Part shown: one piece after another, positions 56,513 through 64,000 of the stretch
Layout: each line of letters begins with the position of its first letter
Numbering within the stretch: the first letter of the stretch is position 1
Assembly (NCBI RefSeq): GCF_018413465.1
Contig: NZ_JAHCDK010000003.1
Location: 124,001-188,000, forward strand
Direction of reading: 5' to 3'
Source of the DNA: Flavobacterium sp. CYK-55
GTDB taxonomy: Bacteria; Bacteroidota; Bacteroidia; Flavobacteriales; Flavobacteriaceae
DNA length: 64,000 bases
Notes under the pieces: generated by a model
What the model was told of the DNA's origin: nothing
Databases searched by the model: none
Seen by the model: only the letters and a program-made list of their open reading frames with translations
Translations under genes and position numbers: made by a program

Positions 56513-57733
56513 ATGTCGGTCTTAAGCGGAAAAAAAATATTGCTGGGAATTTCTGGCGGGATTGCCGCATATAAGACTGCGCATTTGGTTCGTCTTTTTA
56601 TAAAAGCCGGTGCTCATGTCCGCGTGGTCATGACTCCGGCTTCTAAAGATTTTATTACTCCGCTCACTTTATCCACACTCTCTAAAAATCCAGTTTACTC
56701 TTCCTTTTATAATGAAGATGAGCAAACTGTTGATAATGCTATGTGGAATAATCATGTTGAGTTAGGTTTGTGGGCAGATTTAATGCTTATTGCCCCGGCC
56801 ACAGCCAACACGCTATCAAAAATGGCCAATGGCAATTGCGATAATTTTTTAATTGCGTGCTATTTGTCAGCTAAATGCCCGGTGTATTTTGCGCCAGCCA
56901 TGGATTTAGATATGTATAAGCATCCCTCAACTCTGGCTAGTTTTCACTCATTGCAACAATTCGGAAACATCATCATTCCTGCCGAGTCAGGCGAATTAGC
57001 TAGTGGGTTATCAGGCGAGGGTAGAATGGCTGAACCCGAAAATATTCTTGCATTTATTGAGCAAGATTTATCTTCAAGACTTCCGCTTAAAGGAAAAAAA
57101 ATACTGGTTACCGCCGGACCAACCTTTGAAGCCATTGATCCGGTTCGATTTATCGGAAATCATTCTTCAGGCAAAATGGGTTTTGATATCGCAATATGCG
57201 CAGCTGATTTAGGGGCACAAGTCGTATTGGTCTCAGGTCCAACTCAATTTGAAACCAATCATGCTCATATTCAATTAATCAAAGTAATCAGCGCACAAGA
57301 GATGTATCAAGCCTGCCATGAATTTTATTCATCTGTTGATGTTGCTATCTGTGCTGCGGCTGTTGCTGATTATCGTCCTAAAACTATTGCTCGTCAAAAA
57401 ATCAAAAAAAATGCCTCTGAGTTTCATATAGAACTTGAAAAAACTCCTGATATATTGGCTTCACTCGGAAAAATTAAACAGCATCAGTTTTTAATCGGAT
57501 TTGCTTTAGAAACCGAAAATGAAATAGAAAATGCCCAGTTGAAAATCCAGAAAAAAAACTTAGATTTGATTGTTTTAAATTCGTTGCGTGATCCCGGATC
57601 CGGTTTTGGAGTAGCTACAAATCAAGTAACATTTATTGATAAACAAAATAATATTGAACCCAAACCGTTGCAATCAAAAGAGCTTGTAGCGCTAGATATC
57701 ATCAACAAAATAATAGCTCATTACCATGCGTAA
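56513..57733 (+). CDS. coaBC: Bifunctional CoaBC (phosphopantothenoylcysteine decarboxylase/synthase)
   Basis: 406 aa. The N-terminal CoaC flavoprotein has LLGISGGIAAYKTAHLVR, the active-site region PAMDLDMY and HVELGLWADLMLIAPATANT. The C-terminal CoaB domain starts KGKKILVTAGPTFEAIDPVRFIGNHSSGKMG (about 194-224) and has ADYRP further on. It makes phosphopantetheine for coenzyme A. Overlaps the next gene by 8 bp. Confidence 0.96.
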   Translation: MSVLSGKKILLGISGGIAAYKTAHLVRLFIKAGAHVRVVMTPASKDFITPLTLSTLSKNPVYSSFYNEDEQTVDNAMWNNHVELGLWADLMLIAPATANTLSKMANGNCDNFLIACYLSAKCPVYFAPAMDLDMYKHPSTLASFHSLQQFGNIIIPAESGELASGLSGEGRMAEPENILAFIEQDLSSRLPLKGKKILVTAGPTFEAIDPVRFIGNHSSGKMGFDIAICAADLGAQVVLVSGPTQFETNHAHIQLIKVISAQEMYQACHEFYSSVDVAICAAAVADYRPKTIARQKIKKNASEFHIELEKTPDILASLGKIKQHQFLIGFALETENEIENAQLKIQKKNLDLIVLNSLRDPGSGFGVATNQVTFIDKQNNIEPKPLQSKELVALDIINKIIAHYHA

Positions 57734-58619
57734 TATTTTTTTCATTTGTTTGTTTTTTTCGTGGGGTTTTCTTCATTCACAGGAACTTAATTGTACCGTT
57801 AAGGTCAATTCTGCTAAAGTAGGAGGTAGCAATGCTCAAGTTTTTAAAACTTTAGAACGTTCATTGAATGATTTTGTCAATAAAACTTCTTGGACCAACA
57901 ATGCTTTGAAACTCAAAAACAATGAGAGAATCACATGCTCAATGTTTATAACCATTGACGAAGTTAACGGAAGCATTTATAAAGGTTCCATTCAGGTTCA
58001 ATCATCAAGACCTATATACAACTCAGCCTATAGTTCTCCGATTTTTAATTATAATGACAAGGATTTTAGTTTTGATTATACAGAATTTCAAATTCTTAAT
58101 TACAATCCCAATGCATTTGAGTCAAATTTGGTTTCGGTAGTATCATTTTATTGTTTGATGATAATTGGTTTTGATGCGGATACCTTTAGTCAAGATGGTG
58201 GAACTGCATATTATGAAATTGCACAAGACATTGCAACAACTGCACAGTCAAGCGGTTATCCTGGGTGGAACATGGGAGACACCAACCAGAATAGATATTT
58301 TTTAATTAATAATGTTTTGTCAAACTTATATGTTCAGTTCAGAGATGCTCTTTATCAATATCATTTTGAAGGTTTAGACCAAATGCATAAAGATCAAAAG
58401 ACAACTAAGGAACGTATTATTTCTGCCATAACTCAGCTTTCTTACATGGAGTTGAATAAACCAAATTCATTTTTGACTCGTGTTTTTTTTGATGCTAAAG
58501 CAGATGAGATTGTTTCAATTTTTACAGGCGGGCCTGTAGTTGACAATGCAACTTTAGTTGATAAATTATTCACAATTTCACCATTGAACTCAGCAAAATG
58601 GTCTGAAATTAAAATTTAA
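57726..58619 (+). CDS. Exported DUF4835 protein
   Basis: 297 aa. The signal peptide (about 1-18) ends before QELNCTVKVNS. DUF4835 hallmarks are FKTLERSLNDFVNKTSWTN, FNYNDKDFSFDYTEFQILNYN, YYEIAQDIATTAQSSGYPGW and RYFLINNVLSNLYVQFRDALYQYHFEGLDQM. Some annotation sources connect this family with type IX secretion (PorD), which I cannot verify here. The context coaBC-DUF4835-recN is conserved across Bacteroidota, from memory. Confidence 0.88.
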   Translation: MRNIFFICLFFSWGFLHSQELNCTVKVNSAKVGGSNAQVFKTLERSLNDFVNKTSWTNNALKLKNNERITCSMFITIDEVNGSIYKGSIQVQSSRPIYNSAYSSPIFNYNDKDFSFDYTEFQILNYNPNAFESNLVSVVSFYCLMIIGFDADTFSQDGGTAYYEIAQDIATTAQSSGYPGWNMGDTNQNRYFLINNVLSNLYVQFRDALYQYHFEGLDQMHKDQKTTKERIISAITQLSYMELNKPNSFLTRVFFDAKADEIVSIFTGGPVVDNATLVDKLFTISPLNSAKWSEIKI

Positions 58620-58642
58620 ATTTATTCATTGAATAAGCTTAT

Positions 58643-60295
58643 ATGATTCAATCATTATCCATTAAGAACTTTGCTTTAATTGAGCATCTCAAGATGGATT
58701 TTACTTCTGGGTTTTCAATCATTACCGGAGAAACTGGTGCCGGAAAATCAATTTTATTAGGAGCTTTAGAATTAGTTCTTGGAAAAAGAGCTGATTTATC
58801 GTCGTTAAAAACCAAAGAAGAAAAATGTATTATTGAGGCACATTTTGATATCTCGGGTTATGATTTAAGATCATTTTTCTCCGAAAACAACCTTGATTAT
58901 GAGCATATAAGCATTTTGCGACGTGAAATTCTTCCAACCGGTAAATCTCGTGCATTTATTAATGATACTCCTGTTAATCTTCAAGAGTTACAAAATTTAG
59001 GCGAGAAACTTCTTGATATTCATGCTCAACACGAAACCAGAGAACTTTCAGAAAATCATTATCAGTTCAAGATGCTTGACGCATTTTCAGCAAATGAAGC
59101 TAACCTAGTTTTATACCAAGAGCAACTCAAGATTTATAAAAATCAGGTAGATAGTTTACAACAGTTTGAATCAAATTTAAGGCAATTACAGCAAGAATTT
59201 GATTATCATCAGTTTTTGTTAAATGAATTGCAACAGCTGCAACTAACTGATATCAATCAAATTGAATTAGAATCACAATTAGAGCAATTAACACATATTG
59301 AATTTATCAAAGAAAATCTGCATAAAGCATATTCAGCATCTCAAAATGAACAATTTGGTGTTTTACAATTATTGAATGAGATAAAAGTTTCTATTCAAAA
59401 AATTTCTGGTTTTTCTACTCGTTATGAATCTTTGTATGAGCGAATTGAAAGTATTAATATCGAACTCAAAGATATAACTGCTGAAATAGAACAATCAGTT
59501 GATGCGTTGGTTTTAGATCCAAAAAAGGCTGAAGCTATTGAGCAAAAACTACAAATCTTATATGCTTTAGAAAAAAAGCACCAAGTTTCAACTGTCGAAG
59601 ATCTCATCAAAATTCAACAAAACTTAGAACAAAAAGTTCTGGTGGTTGATCAAGCAAATGAACAAATACAAGCCATGCAAACAGCTATAAATTTAACTCA
59701 AAGCAATTTGGATGAAATTGCACAGCGCATAAGTAAAAATAGGCAAAAGGCTTCTCTTGAATTAACCATACAGCTTCAAGAAATACTTTCAAATTTGGGC
59801 ATGCCCAATGCCCGCTTTAAAATTGTTATAGAACCTACAACTCAGTATTTCAACAACGGAAAAGACGAACTACAATTTTTATTCTCGGCCAATTTAGGCA
59901 GTGATTTTGGGCTGCTCAGAAAAGTAGCCTCAGGTGGAGAACTTTCAAGAATTATGCTTTCGGCAAAGGCAACATTAGCTAAATATACTCAGCTTCCGAC
60001 CATTATTTTTGATGAAATTGATACAGGTGTTTCGGGCGAAATTGCCAACCAAATGGGAGAAATAATGAAACAAATGAGCCAAAAAATGCAAGTTTTTGCT
60101 ATCACACATTTGCCGCAAATAGCAGCCAAAGGCAATCGTCATTTTAAAGTTTTTAAGACCATAAACAGCCTGAATACCACTACTGAAATTAAAGTTTTAG
60201 ATGATGAGCAACGCATAGTTGAAATTGCACAAATGTTATCAGGCGCAGAGGTTTCAGAGTCTGCTTTAAATCACGCGAAATCCTTGCTCAACTAA
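58643..60295 (+). CDS. recN: DNA repair protein RecN
   Basis: 550 aa, SMC-like ATPase. Walker A ITGETGAGKSILLGAL (about 28-43) and KRADLSSL follow the start MIQSLSIKNFALIEHLKMDF. Coiled-coil arms span about 155-365. The ABC signature is SGGELSRIMLSAK and Walker B is TIIFDEIDTGVSG. RecN works in double-strand break repair and sister-chromatid cohesion after damage. Last gene of the bamD run. Confidence 0.96.
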   Translation: MIQSLSIKNFALIEHLKMDFTSGFSIITGETGAGKSILLGALELVLGKRADLSSLKTKEEKCIIEAHFDISGYDLRSFFSENNLDYEHISILRREILPTGKSRAFINDTPVNLQELQNLGEKLLDIHAQHETRELSENHYQFKMLDAFSANEANLVLYQEQLKIYKNQVDSLQQFESNLRQLQQEFDYHQFLLNELQQLQLTDINQIELESQLEQLTHIEFIKENLHKAYSASQNEQFGVLQLLNEIKVSIQKISGFSTRYESLYERIESINIELKDITAEIEQSVDALVLDPKKAEAIEQKLQILYALEKKHQVSTVEDLIKIQQNLEQKVLVVDQANEQIQAMQTAINLTQSNLDEIAQRISKNRQKASLELTIQLQEILSNLGMPNARFKIVIEPTTQYFNNGKDELQFLFSANLGSDFGLLRKVASGGELSRIMLSAKATLAKYTQLPTIIFDEIDTGVSGEIANQMGEIMKQMSQKMQVFAITHLPQIAAKGNRHFKVFKTINSLNTTTEIKVLDDEQRIVEIAQMLSGAEVSESALNHAKSLLN

Positions 60296-60313
60296 TTATT
60301 TGAGTTATATTTG
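60284..60313 (+). promoter_or_regulatory. Promoter of fabV
   Basis: TTG (60284-60286), 19 bp, TATATTTG (60306-60313), a perfect consensus. The -33 element lies within the last codons of recN, and the leader to the fabV start is about 40 nt. Confidence 0.8.
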
Positions 60314-60361
60314 TTTCGCATTTTTAAGATTACATTTTAACATACAAATACATCCATAGTT

Positions 60362-61552
60362 ATGATTATTGAACCAAGAATGAGAGGCTTTATTTGCCTG
60401 ACTGCACATCCTGATGGTTGTGCACAAAGCGTAAAAAATCAAATCAAATACGTACAGTCTAAAGGAAGCATCAACGGTCCGAAAAGAGTGTTGGTTATTG
60501 GTGCTTCAACCGGTTTTGGATTGGCTTCACGTATCACTGCTGCTTTTGGTTCTGGAGCATCAACCATTGGAGTGTTTTTTGAAAAACCAGGCTCTGAAGG
60601 CAAAACGGCCTCTCCTGGTTGGTACAACAGTGCCGCTTTTGAAAAAGAAGCCCATGCTGCGGGATTGTATGCTAAAAGTATCAACGGTGACGCTTTTTCA
60701 AAAGAAGTAAAACAGCAAACCATCGATATGATCAAAGCTGATTTAGGTCAAATTGATTTAATCATTTACAGCTTGGCTTCGCCGGTGAGGATGCATCCTG
60801 AAACTGGTGTTTTATATCGCTCTGCTTTAAAGCCTATTGGTAGTACTTTTAGCAATAAAACGGTTGATTTTCATACCGGAGTAGTGAGTCAAGTATCTAT
60901 CGAGCCGGCTACTGAAGAAGATATTAAAAATACTGTCGTAGTAATGGGTGGTGAAGATTGGTCTATGTGGATGGATACCATGAAAGAAGCCGGAGTTTTG
61001 GCTCCAAATGCCATGACGATTGCTTATTCATATATTGGACCAGCGGTTACTGAAGCGGTTTATCGCAAGGGAACGATTGGTCGTGCCAAAGACCACCTCG
61101 AAGCTACGGCAGCTGAGATTACCAAAAATCTTTCATCAGTAGGAGGTAAGGCATACGTTTCTGTAAACAAAGCTTTAGTAACCCAAGCTAGTTCGGCAAT
61201 TCCGGTTATACCATTATATATTTCACTTTTGTATAAAACCATGAAAGCTAAAGGGATTCATGAAGGTTGTATTGAACAAATGCAGCGTTTGTTTGCCGAC
61301 AGACTTTTCAGTGGCAAAGAAATTCCTACTGATACTGAAGGAAGAATCAGAATTGATGACTGGGAAATGCGCGATGATGTTCAAGAAAAAGTTGCTGCAT
61401 TATGGCAAGAAGCAACAACTGATAGCCTCTCTGAAATAGGTGATTTAGCTGGATATAAACAAGATTTCTTAAATTTATTTGGTTTTGGTTTTGAAGGTGT
61501 AGATTATTTATCAGATTCGCAAGAAGTAGTGCCTATAGAAAGTATTTTATAG
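60362..61552 (+). CDS. fabV: FabV-type enoyl-ACP / trans-2-enoyl-CoA reductase
   Basis: 396 aa, the FabV/TER length (FabI is about 260). NADH site VLVIGASTGFGLASRITAAFG (about 43-63). Catalytic Tyr and Lys fit the FabV spacing Y-x8-K: Y234 and K243 in VYRKGTIGRAKDHLE. It reduces the enoyl double bond at the last step of each fatty-acid elongation round, and FabV enzymes are typically insensitive to triclosan. Monocistronic, with its own promoter and terminator. Confidence 0.94.
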   Translation: MIIEPRMRGFICLTAHPDGCAQSVKNQIKYVQSKGSINGPKRVLVIGASTGFGLASRITAAFGSGASTIGVFFEKPGSEGKTASPGWYNSAAFEKEAHAAGLYAKSINGDAFSKEVKQQTIDMIKADLGQIDLIIYSLASPVRMHPETGVLYRSALKPIGSTFSNKTVDFHTGVVSQVSIEPATEEDIKNTVVVMGGEDWSMWMDTMKEAGVLAPNAMTIAYSYIGPAVTEAVYRKGTIGRAKDHLEATAAEITKNLSSVGGKAYVSVNKALVTQASSAIPVIPLYISLLYKTMKAKGIHEGCIEQMQRLFADRLFSGKEIPTDTEGRIRIDDWEMRDDVQEKVAALWQEATTDSLSEIGDLAGYKQDFLNLFGFGFEGVDYLSDSQEVVPIESIL

Positions 61553-61580
61553 TAAAATTTTATACCTAAATAACATCATA

Positions 61581-61612
61581 AAATCGAATCTTAGTATTCG
61601 ATTTTTTTTTTA
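61581..61612 (+). terminator. Terminator of fabV
   Basis: AAATCGAAT / ATTCGATTT, 9-bp perfect stem with a 6-nt loop, followed by a long T-run, 28 nt after the fabV stop codon. Confidence 0.88.
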
Positions 61613-61613
61613 T

Positions 61614-61645
61614 TTGTTAAATCCTAAACTAGGAGCCTATATTTT
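61614..61645 (+). promoter_or_regulatory. Possible promoter of the large secreted protein
   Basis: TTG (61614-61616), 21 bp, TATATTTT (61638-61645), one mismatch in the -7 box. It lies 65 nt before the start codon at 61711. Confidence 0.35.
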
Positions 61646-61710
61646 TAATTTTATTAAGATATTTTTAATAATTTTAGGCCAAACTATTTATTAACTAAAA
61701 AAAAAACAGA

Positions 61711-64000
61711 ATGAAAAAAACTACATTCAACTTAATGTTGGGGTTTGCATTGTTGTTTCCGATTTTGATTTTCGGGCAAGCGAATGACAATTTCGCCGAT
61801 GCAGAAGCCATCAGTTGTGGTGGTAACTACACCGGAAGTACCGCAACTGCAACCCTTGACGAAGATTCAGCTCCTGATGGATTTGGTGCCGATATGGACG
61901 CGCCAAACGTATGGTACTCATATACAGGAACCGGATCTGCAGAAACCATTACGCTTAATTTGTGTAACTCGGCTTATGATTCTTCGGTATTGGTTTACAC
62001 AGGTTCATCAGGCAGCTTGACTTTAATTGCCGGAAATGACGATGACAACACTTGTGGAGCGGCTTTAACTACGCGTTCAAGATTGAGTTTTAATTCAGAT
62101 GGTTTAACAACGTATTACATTGCTATTGAGGGTTGGAATGCAACTTCAACAGGAACTTACACTATGGATGTAACTTGTACAGCGGTAAATCCGCCAGCAG
62201 TTAACAACCAAAATTGTGACACAGCTTTGACTTTGAATGTTGATGGGTCTTCAACTGATTCAGACAATTCTTATGGAGATGTGAGCCCGAATCAACCCAC
62301 ATGTGATACATTTGGAAACATTCAAGATGTTTGGTTCTCATTTACGGCTCCGTCTGCTACAGTTGACTGTGTTGTAACTCCAAATGGTATGACCTCAGGA
62401 AACATGGCTATTTATTCCGGAGATTGTTTAGGAGGATTGACACAGATGTCATGTCTTTCAAATTTTACTGTGGCTGCAACTCAATCAATGACAACATTGA
62501 CAGCTGGAGAAACTTATTATGTTCAAGTATGGAGTAATGGTGCTGAGCAAGGCACCTTTAGCATTGCTCTTACAGATCCATCGATTTGTATGCCGGTAGC
62601 TACTTTTGAAAAAATTTCAAATTGTCCTGTTGATGCTACTTTTACTGTTACTGCTGACGTAAGCAGTCTGGCATCTGCAACTTCAGTTACAGTAACTGAC
62701 AATCAAGGAAGTGCTCCGCAAACTATTTCTTCACCATCTATGTTGACTTTTGGACCATATCCAGGAGGAACTTCAGTTGTTTTGACTGTTACAAACGATC
62801 AAAGTACAGCATGTTTTTTAGAAAGTGCAACTTTTACTCAAGGTGTTTCTTGTCCTATGGCTAATGATGATTGTGCTAATGCTGTTACCCTAGTTTGTGG
62901 AGATACGCTTACAGCTCAAACTACTGAAGGTGCTAGTGGAGGAACTGGTACTTCATGTGTAGGTACAATTGGTGACGATGTTTGGTATACTTTTGTGGGT
63001 GATGGTCAAATTTTTTCTTTGACAGCTACTGCAACAGGAACAGAAAGTCCACAATTAGAAGTGTATGAAAGCACTGATGGTTCATGTTCTGGTTTTACAC
63101 CAGGAAATTGTTATGCTGCTGGTGGTTCTGGAGAAACAGCTGTAACACTTCTATTTAACACTACTAATGGTACAGTTTATTATGCACATGTTGGTAACTG
63201 GATCAATGGTGATCCTGCTGTTGATTTCGATTTAGCACTTACTTGCTCAGCTCCGCCAACCCCACCAGCAAATGATGACTGTTCTGGTGCTTACGTAGTT
63301 ACTGTTAACCCTGATTTATCTTGTGCTTCTGTAACTTCAGGAACTGTTATGGGTGCTACTGCATCTGCAGTTGATGATACCTCTTGCGGTGGTGCTGAAG
63401 ATGATGATGTTTGGTTTTCTTTTGTTGCTACTGATACCAGACATCAAATCAGCTTGAATAATGTTACTGGATCAACTACCGATATGTATCATTCATTATG
63501 GGAAGGTGATTGTGCTAGTTTGACATTAGTAGCAGGCTCTTGTTCTGATGCAAATACAAGTAATCCTACTGGCTTAACAGTTGGAAATACATACTATATT
63601 CGTGTTAATACATTTGGTACTGTAGCCTTGGCAGATACTACATTTGATGTTTGTGTTGGGACATTACCTCCGCCTCCGGCAAATGATGATTGTACAGCAG
63701 CTGAACCGCTTACTGTAGGAACCGCTTTCGCAGATTTCGCTATTGTGTCAAGTAATGCTTCAGCCAGCTCAACTACCGGATTGACTTTTAACTGTCAAAC
63801 CAATCGTAAAAATGATGTTTGGTATAGCTTTACTGTGCCAGCTTCAGGATCTTTCACTGTTGAAACAGATACAAATGCAGGAACAGCTATGACTGATTCA
63901 GTTATTAGTGTTTTCAGCGGTACTTGTGGTGCTTTAACTGAAGTTGGTTGTGATGACGATACCGGAAATGGAAACTTCTCAAAAGTATCTGTAACTGGGC
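61711..64000 (+). CDS. Large secreted modular protein, N-terminal part (runs off the window)
   Basis: The frame is open from ATG 61711 to the window end (763 codons plus one base). Signal peptide MKKTTFNLMLGFALLFPILIFGQ. About five modules of roughly 110-150 residues repeat the pattern N-D-D/N-C-x-x-A, then DVWYSF, a strand with VYxGxC, and TYYIRV or TYYVQV near the end. One different, Ig-like module (about 292-385) lies between modules 2 and 3. Low lysine, Thr/Ser/Gly-rich and Asp-rich composition fits an extracellular, calcium-stabilised beta protein. A type IX sorting domain is expected beyond the window. It may be an adhesin. Confidence 0.85.
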   Translation, partial: MKKTTFNLMLGFALLFPILIFGQANDNFADAEAISCGGNYTGSTATATLDEDSAPDGFGADMDAPNVWYSYTGTGSAETITLNLCNSAYDSSVLVYTGSSGSLTLIAGNDDDNTCGAALTTRSRLSFNSDGLTTYYIAIEGWNATSTGTYTMDVTCTAVNPPAVNNQNCDTALTLNVDGSSTDSDNSYGDVSPNQPTCDTFGNIQDVWFSFTAPSATVDCVVTPNGMTSGNMAIYSGDCLGGLTQMSCLSNFTVAATQSMTTLTAGETYYVQVWSNGAEQGTFSIALTDPSICMPVATFEKISNCPVDATFTVTADVSSLASATSVTVTDNQGSAPQTISSPSMLTFGPYPGGTSVVLTVTNDQSTACFLESATFTQGVSCPMANDDCANAVTLVCGDTLTAQTTEGASGGTGTSCVGTIGDDVWYTFVGDGQIFSLTATATGTESPQLEVYESTDGSCSGFTPGNCYAAGGSGETAVTLLFNTTNGTVYYAHVGNWINGDPAVDFDLALTCSAPPTPPANDDCSGAYVVTVNPDLSCASVTSGTVMGATASAVDDTSCGGAEDDDVWFSFVATDTRHQISLNNVTGSTTDMYHSLWEGDCASLTLVAGSCSDANTSNPTGLTVGNTYYIRVNTFGTVALADTTFDVCVGTLPPPPANDDCTAAEPLTVGTAFADFAIVSSNASASSTTGLTFNCQTNRKNDVWYSFTVPASGSFTVETDTNAGTAMTDSVISVFSGTCGALTEVGCDDDTGNGNFSKVSVTG

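Noticed and set aside
61784..62020. Short plus-strand ORF in another frame at the start of the large secreted protein
   Set aside because: The frame beginning at 61711 has a signal peptide and repeated modules; the other frame is a shadow.

Overview
The window looks like chromosomal DNA of a member of the Flavobacteriaceae (phylum Bacteroidota). The evidence is: AT-rich sequence; Bacteroidota-type promoter boxes (a -33 TTG followed after 18-20 bp by a -7 TAnnTTTG, found upstream of a tRNA, rpsF, bamD, fabV, an ECF sigma gene and blaI); two secreted proteins of the type IX secretion kind; a 1045-aa fused CcsB/CcsA cytochrome c biogenesis protein; menaquinone genes (menD, menB, menA, menC); and many families typical of this group (DUF2911, DUF1684, DUF4835, DUF6495, DUF6913, DUF2520). 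No rRNA, CRISPR array, prophage, transposase or plasmid gene was seen. The genus cannot be named from the sequence alone.

Layout. 1-2.8 kb: tRNA-Arg(ACG), an unlisted 47-aa ORF, and a BlaI repressor / M56 (BlaR1-type) membrane peptidase pair with two dyad operators over its promoter. 2.8-7.6 kb: a DUF4287 protein, a hypothetical protein, an MFS transporter, then a run of DUF1684, TatD, TcdA and HAD genes. 7.6-11.6 kb: a minus-strand light-related operon (SRPBCC protein, SDR, photolyase, cryptochrome-like protein) with a 10-bp inverted repeat over its promoter. 11.6-17.3 kb: DUF2911; then a tight PIG-L deacetylase / 35-aa membrane peptide / sodium symporter operon. 17.4-20.3 kb: operon DUF2520 - KdsC-like - UbiA-like - Maf. 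20.4-25.6 kb: CcsBA, a methyltransferase, and an ECF sigma / anti-sigma pair. 25.8-28.1 kb: glutathione peroxidase, GNAT, thioredoxin-like protein. 28.2-39.7 kb: menD, menB, menA and menC interleaved with an S1-domain regulator, three PH-domain membrane proteins, a metallo-beta-lactamase-fold hydrolase and a TPR protein. 39.7-46.4 kb: nadC, YihY, DUF2147, priA, an orphan LytTR regulator, rpsF-rpsR-rplI. 46.6-52 kb: DUF6495, ligA and four tandem YhhN-like membrane proteins. 52-54 kb: a two-gene 5'-nucleotidase. 54-61.6 kb: DUF6913-dapA, then bamD-rpoZ-coaBC-DUF4835-recN, then fabV. 61.7 kb to the end: the first 763 codons of a very large secreted modular protein that runs off the window.

Most of the window is housekeeping. 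The parts most worth a second look are: the four-gene YhhN-like array, in which only the first copy keeps the two conserved aspartates; the PIG-L / 35-aa peptide / symporter operon; the dyad over the photolyase promoter; the BlaI operators; a terminator for the LytTR gene hidden inside the priA coding sequence; and a family of hairpin-bearing intergenic repeats (37.4, 46.5 and 53.0 kb, with a different type at 2.65 kb), one of which supplies the stop codon of its neighbouring gene.
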